The position numbers and the translations under genes are program-made. From positions 1 through 64,000 of the forward strand of contig NZ_JOEE01000008.1 of NCBI RefSeq assembly GCF_000720925.1: a DNA stretch of 64,000 nucleotides, written 5' to 3'. Positions 18,458-26,901 of the stretch are shown piece after piece; the stretch's first letter is position 1; each line of letters opens with the position of its first letter. The stretch comes from Phycicoccus jejuensis (GTDB lineage Bacteria > Actinomycetota > Actinomycetes > Actinomycetales > Dermatophilaceae). The notes beneath the pieces are model-generated. The model saw only the letters and a program-made list of their open reading frames with translations, had not been told where the DNA came from and made no database searches.

Positions 18458-19387
18458 TCAGACGTCGTGGTGCAGCGCCTCGACGGGCGGGTCGTCCGCG
18501 GCGCTGGCTCCCCGGCGGCGGCGGCGCGCGAGCATCCCGCGCAGCTCGACGAGGTACATCGACGCCACGACGAGCCCGCCGCCGAGCAGCAGCCGGGGCG
18601 TGGCCGACTCGCCGCCGAGCAGCACCGCGAAGAACGCCGCGAACACCGGTTCCATCGCCATGACGATGGCGGCGCGTGTCGCCGTGAGGTGCGCCTGCGC
18701 CCAGGTCTGTGCCCAGAGGGCCGCCGCGCCGGCGACGAGGGCCATGTAGAGCACCGAGGCCCACTGGCCGCCGCCGGAGGGCAGGGTCAGTCCGCCCGGG
18801 ACCGCCCCCACCCCGCAGACGAGCGCGATGACGCCCGCCTGCACGGTCGCCAGCCCGACGGCGGCGGACGGGGTCGACCACCGGCCGAGGACGATGATGT
18901 GCCCGGCGTAGAGCACGGCCGACGCGAGCGTCACGCCCTCGCCGTACCCGACCGACAGCCCGCGCAGCGACAGCACGGCGAGGCCGACGGTCGTGAGGGC
19001 CACGGCGCCCCACGTGACGGCGTCGACGCGGTCGCGCAGGAGCAGCGCGCCGAGCACCGGCGTGAGCACGACGTAGGTGCCGGTGACGAACCCCGACACC
19101 GAGGCATCGGTGTGCGCGAGCCCGACGGTCTGCAGCACCTGGGCGAGCCCGTAGAGCACGCCGAGGGCGATCCCGAGGCGCAGGTCGGCGCGCGAGAGGG
19201 CCAGCGTCTGACGCCGGAAGACGGCGAACATCACGACGGCCGCGATCGCGAAGCGCACCGCGAGGAAGTCGCTCGGCGGCACCGTCTCGACGAGGTCGCG
19301 GATGAGGAAGAACGTCGAGCCCCAGACGGCCGTGACGAACAGCAGGAGCAGCGTCGCCGCGCGGGCGAGCCGGGGGGAGGTGGTCAC
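18458..19387 (-). CDS. EamA/DMT-family membrane transporter
   Basis: A 309-residue protein with about ten membrane helices arranged as two EamA repeats. The first begins with the family-typical AVWGSTFFLIRDL and PPSDFLAVRFAIAA; the second ends in ATRAAIVMAMEPVFAAFFAV with the conserved EP. A charged C-terminal tail (MLARRRRRG...) is cytoplasmic. Such proteins export or exchange metabolites and amino acids; substrate unknown. GTG 19387 lies 5 bp after the stop of the PASTA kinase gene with no separate ribosome-binding site, so it is probably coupled to that gene. Confidence 0.85.
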   Translation of the reverse strand: MTTSPRLARAATLLLLFVTAVWGSTFFLIRDLVETVPPSDFLAVRFAIAAVVMFAVFRRQTLALSRADLRLGIALGVLYGLAQVLQTVGLAHTDASVSGFVTGTYVVLTPVLGALLLRDRVDAVTWGAVALTTVGLAVLSLRGLSVGYGEGVTLASAVLYAGHIIVLGRWSTPSAAVGLATVQAGVIALVCGVGAVPGGLTLPSGGGQWASVLYMALVAGAAALWAQTWAQAHLTATRAAIVMAMEPVFAAFFAVLLGGESATPRLLLGGGLVVASMYLVELRGMLARRRRRGASAADDPPVEALHHDV

Positions 19388-19392
19388 CGTCG

Positions 19393-21324
19393 TCAGACGA
19401 TGGTGACCGTGACGGTCGAGCCCTTGCGGGCCTTGCCGTTCTCGGGGTCCTGGAAGCGGACGGTGCCGAAGATGCCGCCGAGGGCCCGCTCGACCTTGAC
19501 CTGGAAGCCGGCGCCCTCGAGGATGCGGCGGGCCTCCGGCAGCTGCTTGCCGATGACGTTCGGCACGTCGACGAGCACCGGCCCCTTGGACACGACGAGG
19601 GTGACCTGGTCGCCGCGGTACAGGGTGCCGTCGCGCGGCGACTGGCTGACGACGTCGCCCGCGGCGACGGTGTCGCTGTTCTCCTGGCGGGAGGCGTCGA
19701 CGTCGAGGCCGAGGTCCTCCAGCGTCTTCGTGGCCGCCGCGGCGTCCTTGCCCGTGACGTCCGGCACCGAGATCGGCTGGCGTCCCTTGGACACGACGAG
19801 CGCGACGGCGGCGTCCCGCTTGAGCTGCGTCCCGGCCTTGGGCGAGGTCGAGACCACCTGGCCGTCAGGCACCTTCTCGGAGAACGCCTCGGTGACCTTG
19901 CCGAGGGCGAGCGTGCCGGACTCCAGCTGCCGGCGGGCCTCGGCGAGCGAGGACCCGGCGAGGTCGGGCACGGCGTAGCGCTCCTTGCCCTTGGAGACGG
20001 TGAGGACGACGTCGCTGCCACGCCGGACGGTCGAGCCCACGCCGGGGCGCACGTCCATGACGGTGCCGCTCGCGACGTCCTCGGAGAACGCCTGCTGCAC
20101 GGTGGCGTCGAGCTCGGCCGAGCGCAGCGCCGCGACGGCCTGCGCCTGCGGGCGGTCGACGACGGACGGCACGGTGGCGGTCGCCCCGGGGCCGAGGAAG
20201 AAGAACCACGCGGTCGCGGCGGCGAGGAGCACCGACGCGGCGGCGGCCGGCCACCAGTTGCGCGGCCGGCCGCGCCGGTCGTCGACGACGACGCCCTCGA
20301 GCGGGCGCGCCCCGACGTCGATGGCGGTCGTGCGGGCGGTGTCGGAGGCGGGCGCGAGGGCCGTGCGGTCGCGCACCGGCAGGGCCGCGGTCGAGGTCGG
20401 CACGCTGGCAGCGGCGGCCGCGGCGACCCCGGCGGGGCGCGCGTCGAGGTCGGCGGCGCTGAGGCCGGAGCGGGTGCGGCGCAGCAGCGCGAGCAGCTCG
20501 GCGGCGTCGGCCGGCCGCTCGTCGGGGTCGCGGGCGGTCGCCTCGGCGACGAGCTCGTCGATCGACGCGGGCAGGCCGGGGACGCGCTCGGACGGAGCCG
20601 GCACGCCGCCGTGCACGTGCTGGTAGGCCACGTGGATGGGGGTCTCGCCGGTGAAGGCCTTGGTGCCGGTTAGCATCTCGAAGAGGACGAGGCCGGCGGC
20701 GTAGACGTCGGAGCGGGCGTCGGCCACCCCGCGCTCGACCTGCTCGGGGGAGAGGTAGGCGACGGTGCCGAGCAGGACGCCGGACGAGCTGGTCATCGTC
20801 TGGCTCGAGACCGCGCGGGCCAGGCCGAAGTCGGCGACCTTGACGGTGCCGTTGTCGTTGATGATGACGTTCTCGGGCTTGACGTCGCGGTGGATCAGGC
20901 CCTTGCCGTGGGCCTCGGCGAGCGCCATGAGGACCGGCTCGAGGAGGTCGAGCGCGGCGCGCGGCGAGAGCGAGCCCTCGGCGTGCAGCACCTCCCGGAG
21001 GGTCTGGCCGGGCACGTACTCCATCGCGAGGAAGGCGTGCCCGTCGTCCTGGCCCTGGTCGAAGACCGCGACGACGTTCGGGTGCGAGAGCGAGGCGGCC
21101 GAGCGGGCCTCGCGCCGGAAGCGGCTGACGAAGGTGTCGTCGTGGACGAGGTGCGGTCGCATCACCTTGAGCGCGACCTCGCGCTCGAGGCGCTCGTCGA
21201 GGGCGAGGTAGACGGTGGCCATCCCGCCGTCGGCGAGGCGCGACAGCACGCGGTAGCGGCCGTCGAGGGTGCGCCCGATGAGCGCGTCGCCGGTGGATGA
21301 CACCGTAGGAGTGTACGTAGTCAC
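19393..21324 (-). CDS. pknL: Transmembrane PASTA Ser/Thr protein kinase (Stk1/PknB family, PknL position)
   Basis: A 643-residue receptor kinase. The cytoplasmic kinase domain (about 24-285) has the glycine loop LADGGMATVYLA, Lys53 in VALKVM, HRDVKPEN with Asp147 and DFG at 165-167. A juxtamembrane linker leads to one membrane helix (about 354-376), followed by four extracytoplasmic PASTA repeats to the C-terminus, each starting with a VP(S/D)V/L-type motif and ending VSKG or similar. PASTA domains bind peptidoglycan fragments, so it likely couples wall state to phosphorylation. GTG 21324 is the only canonical start near the kinase N-terminus. Neighbours (Rv2175c-type substrate, polyprenyl synthetase, LysM hydrolase) match the pknL locus; mycobacterial PknL lacks PASTA repeats. 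Confidence 0.9.
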   Translation of the reverse strand: MTTYTPTVSSTGDALIGRTLDGRYRVLSRLADGGMATVYLALDERLEREVALKVMRPHLVHDDTFVSRFRREARSAASLSHPNVVAVFDQGQDDGHAFLAMEYVPGQTLREVLHAEGSLSPRAALDLLEPVLMALAEAHGKGLIHRDVKPENVIINDNGTVKVADFGLARAVSSQTMTSSSGVLLGTVAYLSPEQVERGVADARSDVYAAGLVLFEMLTGTKAFTGETPIHVAYQHVHGGVPAPSERVPGLPASIDELVAEATARDPDERPADAAELLALLRRTRSGLSAADLDARPAGVAAAAAASVPTSTAALPVRDRTALAPASDTARTTAIDVGARPLEGVVVDDRRGRPRNWWPAAAASVLLAAATAWFFFLGPGATATVPSVVDRPQAQAVAALRSAELDATVQQAFSEDVASGTVMDVRPGVGSTVRRGSDVVLTVSKGKERYAVPDLAGSSLAEARRQLESGTLALGKVTEAFSEKVPDGQVVSTSPKAGTQLKRDAAVALVVSKGRQPISVPDVTGKDAAAATKTLEDLGLDVDASRQENSDTVAAGDVVSQSPRDGTLYRGDQVTLVVSKGPVLVDVPNVIGKQLPEARRILEGAGFQVKVERALGGIFGTVRFQDPENGKARKGSTVTVTIV

Positions 21325-21353
21325 GACCCTGCCCCCGTCCCGCGACCGGCCGG

Positions 21354-22463
21354 TCACATGGTCGCGCGGAGGCGGTTGATCGAGCGCACGTAGGCCTTGG
21401 TGTCGGAGTACATCCCGTGGCGCTGGACCGACGCCAGGCCCTGGTAGTACCCGGCGATCGCCTGGTCGGTGCTGGAGGCCGCGCGGCCGAGCGCGCGCAG
21501 CATCACGACCCCCGCGGTGATGTTGTCGCGGGCGTCCAGCAGGTTGAGCTTCCTCCCGACGAGCGAGGAGGCCCACTCGCCACCGGAGGGGATGACCTGC
21601 ATGACGCCGACGGCGTTGGCGGGGGAGACGGCCCGCTGGTTCCAGCCCGACTCGTGGTAGCCGACGGCGAGCGCGAGGCGGGGGTCGACGCCGTGCCGGC
21701 GGGCGGTCTCGGTGATGATCCGCTTGGTCTCGGTGCGGCTCGGGACCGAGCGCTTCGCGAGGAGGTCGTGGTTGCGGCGGGCGGCCGCGACGACGCCGGA
21801 GGGGTACTTCACGCCGTTGAAGGTGTCGGAGACCGCGTGCGCCGCGGTCGTGGGCACCTTGAGGCGCTGGCCGACCCGCAGCAGCGAACCCGTGGAGATG
21901 CCGCTGGCGCGGGCGAGCGCGCCGACCGTCGTGTCGTACCGGGCGGCGATGCCGCTCAGGGTGTCGCCGGAGCGCACGGTGTAGGACCTGGTCGAGGGGG
22001 CCGTCGAGCGGGCCGCCGCCTTGGAGGTCGACGACGACGCGCTCTTCCCGCCCCGGACGACCAGGCGGTCGCCCGGGTGGATGAACGAGCTCGCGGAGCG
22101 GTGGTTGGCCTTGAGCAGGGACGCGAGCGAGACGCCGTAGCGCTGCGCGATGCCGCTGAGGGTGTCGCCGGAGCGCACGACGTGGACGGTGCTCTTGGTG
22201 GTCGCCGCCTTGGCCGACGAGGCGCCGCCCGAGGTGCGCGGGACCGAGATCCGGTCGCCGGGGTGGATCATGCCGGGGTTCTTCAGGTGGTTGTGCGCCG
22301 CGAGGACCCGCACGGTCGTGCGGTAGCGCTGCGCGATGCCGTCGAGCGTCTCACCGGGGCGCACGGTGTGCGCGGTCCAGCCGTGCGGGGCGACCCGGCC
22401 CGGGGCGGCGACGGCGTGCAGCGTGGCGGCGGGAGCGGCGGGCGGGGGAGCGGCGGTGACCAT
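21354..22463 (-). CDS. LysM-repeat lytic transglycosylase (SLT domain)
   Basis: A 369-residue wall-binding protein with three LysM modules (each with VRPGETL or VRSGDTLSGIAQRY-type starts and IHPGDR or VGQRL ends) joined by Ser/Thr/Ala/Lys linkers. They are followed by a soluble-transglycosylase-type domain with the catalytic Glu in VGYHESGWNQRAVSPANAVG and a later AIAGYYQGLASV. It should cleave glycan strands of peptidoglycan non-hydrolytically. ATG 22463 has only a distant GAAGGA; no clear signal peptide follows any available start, which is odd for a wall hydrolase. It lies just upstream of the PASTA kinase gene on the same strand and may be co-regulated with it. Confidence 0.85.
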   Translation of the reverse strand: MVTAAPPPAAPAATLHAVAAPGRVAPHGWTAHTVRPGETLDGIAQRYRTTVRVLAAHNHLKNPGMIHPGDRISVPRTSGGASSAKAATTKSTVHVVRSGDTLSGIAQRYGVSLASLLKANHRSASSFIHPGDRLVVRGGKSASSSTSKAAARSTAPSTRSYTVRSGDTLSGIAARYDTTVGALARASGISTGSLLRVGQRLKVPTTAAHAVSDTFNGVKYPSGVVAAARRNHDLLAKRSVPSRTETKRIITETARRHGVDPRLALAVGYHESGWNQRAVSPANAVGVMQVIPSGGEWASSLVGRKLNLLDARDNITAGVVMLRALGRAASSTDQAIAGYYQGLASVQRHGMYSDTKAYVRSINRLRATM

Positions 22464-22628
22464 GCGGAGGGGTCCTTCGTCGGGGGTGTCGGGCGCGCGA
22501 GGGCGTCTCGGCTGTGATATCCGGGACTCAAGGTACCGGAGTGACGGCTGGTGTGCGTGGTGTGGAAGGGATTCGGCGGCCCCGGGGCTGCTCCCGTCGC
22601 CGGCCCGGGCTGTGGCACGCTGGCCCGC

Positions 22629-23018
22629 GTGAGCGAGACCCCGACGAGCCCCGACGCCCGCGACGACCTCGAGGCCCTCGTCCCCGAGTGGCTGACCGTC
22701 CCCGACCTCGTCGAGCGGCTGGGCCGCCGGCTCTCGGACGTGCGCACCCTCCTCGAGGAGCGCGAGCTCATCGCGGTGCGCCGCGGCGAGCGCAACGTCG
22801 TCTCGGTCCCGGCGGGCTTCGTCGACGACGACGGGCCCCTGCCGGCGCTGCGTGGCACCTTCACCGTGCTCGCCGACGGCGGGATGGACGACGCCGAGAT
22901 CATCCGCTGGCTGCACACCCCGGACGACACGCTGCCGGTGCCCGGCACGCCGCTCGACGCCATCCGCGCCGGCTTCAAGACCGAGGTCCGCCGGCGGGCG
23001 ATGGAGGAGGCCTTCTAG
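22629..23018 (+). CDS. Rv2175c-family DNA-binding protein
   Basis: A 129-residue protein of the Rv2175c family. An N-terminal winged-helix-like DNA-binding region (LTVPDLVERLGRRLSDVRTL, then RRGERNVVSVPAGFV) is followed by a C-terminal helical domain (GGMDDAEIIRWLHTPDDTLP, ending RRRAMEEAF). In M. tuberculosis Rv2175c is phosphorylated by PknL and loses DNA binding, an established family fact; the kinase gene here is two genes away, so the same link is inferred. GTG 22629 has a CACGCT hexamer ending 7 nt upstream. It converges on the polyprenyl synthetase gene with 9 bp between stops. Confidence 0.88.
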   Translation: MSETPTSPDARDDLEALVPEWLTVPDLVERLGRRLSDVRTLLEERELIAVRRGERNVVSVPAGFVDDDGPLPALRGTFTVLADGGMDDAEIIRWLHTPDDTLPVPGTPLDAIRAGFKTEVRRRAMEEAF

Positions 23019-23027
23019 GCCCTCGCC

Positions 23028-24113
23028 TCAGGCGCGGCGGGCGGTCGCGGTCGCGACGAGCTCGAGGAGCACCTCGCGGGCCTGCGGGTCCAGCGCGGGC
23101 GCGGCGTCGAGCGCGGCCCGGGCGGAGTCCGCGAGCCGCCCGATCTCGTCCTCGAGGACGCCCACGGCGCCCGAGCCGGTGATGAGGCCGCGCAGCTCGT
23201 CGACGTCGCCGACCGCGAGGTCCGGGCGGCCGACGAGCTCCTCGACGCGGGCGCGCCCGCCGGCGTCGCTGCCGGCGAGGGCGTGCGCGAGGAGGACGGT
23301 GCGCTTGCCCTCGCGCAGGTCGTCGCCGGCGGGCTTGCCGGTCTCGTCGGGGTCGCCGAAGACGCCGAGCAGGTCGTCGCGCAGCTGGAACGCCCGCCCG
23401 ACGTCGAGGCCGTAGCGCGAGAGCGCGTCGAGCCCGGCGGCGTCCATCCCGCCGACCGTCGCGCCGATGAGGAGGGGGTGCTCGACCGTGTACTTGGCGC
23501 TCTTGTAGCGGATGACCCGGCCGGCGCGGGCGACGCGCTCGTCGTCGGGCAGGCCGGCCCAGGGGCGCACCGACTCGACGACGTCGAGGAACTGGCCGGC
23601 CATCAGCTGGGTGCGCATCCGGTCGAAGACGGGGCGGCCGCGGGCGACGTCGGCGTCCGGCAGCCCGCACGTCGCGTAGAGCTCGTCGGTCCACGTGAGG
23701 CAGAGGTTGCCGGCGAGCACGGCGCCCGCGAGGCCGAAGCGGGCGTCGTCGCCGGACCAGCCGCGGTCGGCGTGCCGGGTGGCGAGCGCGCGGTGGGCGG
23801 CGGGCATCCCGCGGCGGGTGTCGGAGTCGTCCATGACGTCGTCGTGGATGAGCGCCGCGGCCTGGAACAGCTCCATCGCGGCGGCGAGGCGCACGAGCGC
23901 CTCGGAGTCGGGGAGGCCTGCGGCGCGACCGCCCCAGTAGAGGAAGGCGGCGCGCAGCCGCTTGCCGCCCCGCAGGAGGTCGCCGATCGCCAGCAGCAGG
24001 TCCTCGACGTCCGGTCCGAGCTCGGCGAGGACGTGCGCCTGCGCGGCCAGCTCGTCGTCGAGGACGCGCTGGACCCGTCCGCGCAGGTCGGCGGTGTCGA
24101 GCACGCTGGTCAC
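23028..24113 (-). CDS. idsA2: Polyprenyl (geranylgeranyl-type) diphosphate synthase
   Basis: A 361-residue trans-isoprenyl diphosphate synthase, extending allylic diphosphates with isopentenyl diphosphate. The first aspartate-rich motif is DDVMDDSDTRRG (Asp91, Asp92, Asp95), with the second in FQLRDDLLGVFGD and basic residues at GGKRLRAAF. The residues before the first motif (AAALIH) are compatible with C20-length products, but chain length cannot be fixed by eye. GTG 24113 is preceded by GAGGAG at about 8 nt. It is divergent from metF and matches the place of idsA2 (Rv2173) beside the Rv2175c/pknL genes. Probable role in quinone, carotenoid or wall lipid precursors. Confidence 0.88.
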   Translation of the reverse strand: MTSVLDTADLRGRVQRVLDDELAAQAHVLAELGPDVEDLLLAIGDLLRGGKRLRAAFLYWGGRAAGLPDSEALVRLAAAMELFQAAALIHDDVMDDSDTRRGMPAAHRALATRHADRGWSGDDARFGLAGAVLAGNLCLTWTDELYATCGLPDADVARGRPVFDRMRTQLMAGQFLDVVESVRPWAGLPDDERVARAGRVIRYKSAKYTVEHPLLIGATVGGMDAAGLDALSRYGLDVGRAFQLRDDLLGVFGDPDETGKPAGDDLREGKRTVLLAHALAGSDAGGRARVEELVGRPDLAVGDVDELRGLITGSGAVGVLEDEIGRLADSARAALDAAPALDPQAREVLLELVATATARRA

Positions 24114-24205
24114 GCGGTGGCTCCTCGGCGGTTCGGGCGGGGTCGGCGCCGGACGGGCGACGGTCGGATGCTGGCGCCCCCGAGCCTACGGTGTCGCGCC
24201 TCGCG

Positions 24206-24211
24206 TACCCT
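24206..24211 (+). promoter_or_regulatory. Candidate -10 (TACCCT) for leaderless metF
   Basis: TACCCT ends 7 nt before ATG 24219; no ribosome-binding site lies between. This also means no 5' riboswitch is possible if the start site is as predicted. Confidence 0.5.
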
Positions 24212-24218
24212 CGCCGCC

Positions 24219-25124
24219 ATGGCCCACTTCGGCGGGGGCGGCCGCCCCGAGCACCTCGTCGCGTCGATCCCGGCGCGCCTGCGGGATGCCCGCCCGGCCG
24301 TCAGCTTCGAGTTCTTCCCCCCGAAGGACGACGCCGCGGAGGTGCTCCTCTGGGACGCGATCCGTCGTCTGGAGCGGGTCCGCCCGGCGTTCGTGTCGGT
24401 CACCTACGGCGCCGGCGGCACGAGCCAGGACCGCACCGTCCGGGTCACGGGCCGGATCGCCGACGAGACCTCGCTCACCCCGCTCGCGCACCTCACGTGC
24501 GTCGACCAGTCGGTCGCCGACCTGCGCCGGGTCGTCGGCCAGTACGCCGACTCCGGCGTCCGCAACGTCCTCGCGCTGCGCGGCGACCCGCCGGGCGACG
24601 TCCGCGGCACGTGGCGCAACCACCCGGACGGCCTCGACCACGCCGAGGACCTCGTCCGGCTCGTCCGCGGGCTCGGCGACTTCACGCTCGGCGTCGCGGC
24701 CTTCCCCGACGTCCACCCCGACAGCCCCGACCTCGACCACGACGTCGAGGTGCTCGTGCGCAAGGCCGACGCCGGCGCCGAGTTCGCCATCACCCAGATG
24801 GTCTTCGACCCCGCCACGTGGCTGCGTCTGCGCGACCGGGTCGCCGCCCGCCGCGACCTGCCGGTGACTCCCGGGCTCATGCCGGTCACGAGCTACCGGC
24901 AGATCCAGCGGATGAGCGAGCTCATGGGCACGCCCCTGCCGCCCGGCGTCGTCGAGCGCCTCGAGGTCGTCAAGGACGACCCCGCGGCGGTGCGCGCGGT
25001 CGGCGTCGAGATCGCCGTCGAGATCGGCCGCCGCCTCCTCGACGAGGGCGCGCCGGGGCTGCACTTCATCACGATGAACCGCTCGACCGCCACGCTCGAG
25101 GTGCACGAGGCCCTCGGCCTCTGA
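24219..25124 (+). CDS. metF: Methylenetetrahydrofolate reductase
   Basis: A 301-residue flavoprotein reducing 5,10-methylene-THF to 5-methyl-THF for methionine synthesis. The motifs follow family order: VSFEFFPPKDD with the catalytic Glu, FVSVTYGAGGTS, LTPLAHLTCVDQS, NVLALRGDPPGD (folate loop), and FAITQMVFDP near the flavin. It ends in GLHFITMNRSTATLEV. The length matches bacterial MetF. There is no cobalamin or SAM riboswitch-like leader; a -10 lies directly before the start. It lies divergent from idsA2, as Rv2172c does in mycobacteria. Confidence 0.93.
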   Translation: MAHFGGGGRPEHLVASIPARLRDARPAVSFEFFPPKDDAAEVLLWDAIRRLERVRPAFVSVTYGAGGTSQDRTVRVTGRIADETSLTPLAHLTCVDQSVADLRRVVGQYADSGVRNVLALRGDPPGDVRGTWRNHPDGLDHAEDLVRLVRGLGDFTLGVAAFPDVHPDSPDLDHDVEVLVRKADAGAEFAITQMVFDPATWLRLRDRVAARRDLPVTPGLMPVTSYRQIQRMSELMGTPLPPGVVERLEVVKDDPAAVRAVGVEIAVEIGRRLLDEGAPGLHFITMNRSTATLEVHEALGL

Positions 25125-25398
25125 CTCCGGCGCCGCGTGTCCCCGCCGGCCGAGAAGCCGGGGGAGTGACAGGGCCGGCTTTCGCGTCGTCACGGTGATG
25201 GCGCAGAAACTCATGGAGGACCCGGATGCATCCGCGTCCCGCGCCGACTTCCGCGTCACGCCCGTGACGGCAGCGTTGCACGGCCGCCGCTCTGGCCCCT
25301 GGTGATGCGTCCGTCGGACTGGCCCCACGGTCGCTGGAGAACCCCGCGGTGCATCACCGGTTCGGGGAGCTGTCGGAGGGCGCTGGGAAACTCGACGG

Positions 25399-25809
25399 GT
25401 GGCCAGGGAACCGCGTATCGAGCCCTCCGGGGACGTCGTCGACCGGGTCGCGTCCACGGCTCTGGCGCTCCCCGACGCGTACGAGGAGGACGCCTGGACG
25501 GGTGTGAGGTGGCGGGTGCGGAGCAGAACCTTCGCCCACGTCCTGGTCTCCCAGGAGGGTTTTGCGTCGTCCTACCGGGACGTGACCGGCGTGGCCGCAC
25601 CCATCACGGTCCTGACCTTCCGGTCGACCGGGGAAGAGCTGCAGGCACTGACACACGTGGGCCCGCCCTTCTACCGACCGTCCTGGTCGCCCACCGTCGT
25701 CGGCATGGTGCTCGACGACGAGACCGACTGGCAGGAGGTCGTCGAGCTGGTGACGGAGAGCTACCGGTTCTGCGCACCCAGGAAGCTCGGGCGGCGGCTG
25801 GACGGATGA
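25399..25809 (+). CDS. MmcQ/YjbR-family protein
   Basis: A 136-residue protein of the MmcQ/YjbR (CyaY-like fold) group. Typical features are the early LALPDAYEEDAW segment, WRVRSRTFAHVLV, and the late WQEVVELVTESYRFCAPRKL helix. Some members are annotated as DNA-binding, but the biochemical role is not established. GTG 25399 is the most plausible start; the Shine-Dalgarno is poor (AGGGCGCTGGG further upstream). It stands alone, with 274 bp of non-coding DNA before it and 422 bp after, and its codon bias is weaker than that of its neighbours. Confidence 0.75.
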   Translation: MAREPRIEPSGDVVDRVASTALALPDAYEEDAWTGVRWRVRSRTFAHVLVSQEGFASSYRDVTGVAAPITVLTFRSTGEELQALTHVGPPFYRPSWSPTVVGMVLDDETDWQEVVELVTESYRFCAPRKLGRRLDG

Positions 25810-26231
25810 CGACTGGCCATCATGCGGCGAACGCACCGCGGCAGGTGGGTACGTACGACGGAACCGCCGCGTCATCACTGGGACGGCGCGGAAACCGGTG
25901 CTCAGCGGCAGATGCGGACGGAACTGCGCCGTCTCGACCCGTGTCTCGTCGCCGGTAGGCGACGGTCGCGTGGTGGTGCGACCCTGACGATGGTCGAGGT
26001 CGCGCAGGGCCGACGAGCGGCGTCGAGGCGGGCCACGACGACCACGTCGTCGATCCGAGCAGTGCGGATCCGCATCCGCTGCGCGCGGGCCAGCGCTCGC
26101 AGCTCGGCCCGCAGCCCGTTCGCCTCGGTGTCGGCCACGCGCCGGGCCGACTCCCTCCTCGCGTCGTCGAGCCCGGTGACCGATAGTCGCCCAGGGGGGC
26201 GGCGACGCGAAGCCTTCCCTCGAGGGGAACC
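25810..26231 (+). other. 422-bp stretch without an intact gene; possible minus-strand gene remnant
   Basis: No complete gene is supportable. On the minus strand, about 26183-26010 reads coherently (DDARRESARRVADTEANGLR, then AELRALARAQRMRIRTARID, then DVVVVARLDA) with good third-position G/C, and then degenerates. There is no start codon at its front. It could be a decayed gene or chance. GAGGGG at 26222-26227 is the ribosome-binding site of the next gene. Confidence 0.4.
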
Positions 26232-26825
26232 GTGCAGGACACTCCCGAGATGAGCACGGACGCTTCGATCGTCGCCGCATGGATCGCCGCAGGGGCTGCA
26301 CTCGCCGCTGCCGGGGTGGCCTACTGGTCGTCGCGCGAGCAGGTCTCTCGCCAGAACGCCTTCGAGAGGGAGCAGTCTCGGCTCCTCGACCTGCGGACGA
26401 CCTACCGCTCGTTCATGGCACCTGCCGAAAAGCTCGTCGACCTCCTCGACCAGTACATCCACGTGGGGGAGATCAGCAGGTACGAGATCGCGCTGGAGCT
26501 GACCAGCGCAGTCGCGGAGCTGGTTCCGGAGTCGGCCCCCGGGATGGTGCCGCCCAACCCGATCCCCGAGCTGGATCCCCAGAGTCACGAGGCCGTGACG
26601 CTGAGGCAGCTCACCGGGGCCATGCGGACGCAGAGGGTGATGGTCGACCTCGTCGGGCCGGATGACGTCGCGAGCGCCGCACTCGCGTTCGAGCGTTCGA
26701 TGCGACGAGCGGCCGGTGCGGTGCTCAGCCGGGACGCCGCCGGCGCTGCGGACAGCTTCATGGAGATGGTCGGTGACCGAGAGAAGTTTCTTGCCGCGGC
26801 CAAGGACGTCACGCGACACGGGTGA
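26232..26825 (+). CDS. Hypothetical protein with one N-terminal membrane helix
   Basis: A 197-residue protein. Residues about 12-33 (ASIVAAWIAAGAALAAAGVA) are a single membrane helix, followed by a coiled, charged segment (SSREQVSRQNAFEREQSRLL) and a mostly helical cytoplasmic domain of about 140 residues. This layout resembles small membrane-anchored accessory proteins of unknown role. GTG 26232 is supported by GAGGGG 4 nt upstream; ATG 26250 is the alternative. Codon bias is weaker than in flanking conserved genes, and it sits in a loose region with other small orphan genes, suggesting later acquisition. Confidence 0.65.
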   Translation: MQDTPEMSTDASIVAAWIAAGAALAAAGVAYWSSREQVSRQNAFEREQSRLLDLRTTYRSFMAPAEKLVDLLDQYIHVGEISRYEIALELTSAVAELVPESAPGMVPPNPIPELDPQSHEAVTLRQLTGAMRTQRVMVDLVGPDDVASAALAFERSMRRAAGAVLSRDAAGAADSFMEMVGDREKFLAAAKDVTRHG

Positions 26826-26846
26826 CCTCGGAGAGGCCGAGACGGC

Positions 26847-26869
26847 CCCGCTCCGGAGGCAGGAGCGGG
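26847..26869 (+). terminator. Bidirectional stem-loop between converging genes
   Basis: CCCGCTCC (26847-26854) pairs perfectly with GGAGCGGG (26862-26869) across a 7-nt loop. It lies between the stop at 26825 (plus) and the stop at 26902 (minus), so it can serve both. Confidence 0.6.
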
Positions 26870-26901
26870 CACTCGCCCCTGCGTCACGTCGCCGCTGGCC
26901 G

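Noticed and set aside
22464-22628. Possible c-di-AMP (ydaO) or other riboswitch before the LysM transglycosylase gene
   Set aside because: Such switches precede wall hydrolase genes in actinobacteria, but the 165-bp gap must also serve the divergent gene and I could not recognise the conserved core.
24114-24218. Cobalamin or SAM riboswitch before metF
   Set aside because: The gap is only 105 bp, shared with a divergent gene, and a -10 hexamer lies directly before the start codon.
25302-25958. Overlapping plus-strand frame across the YjbR gene
   Set aside because: Arg/Gly-rich with no motif, whereas the other frame gives a recognisable YjbR-type protein.
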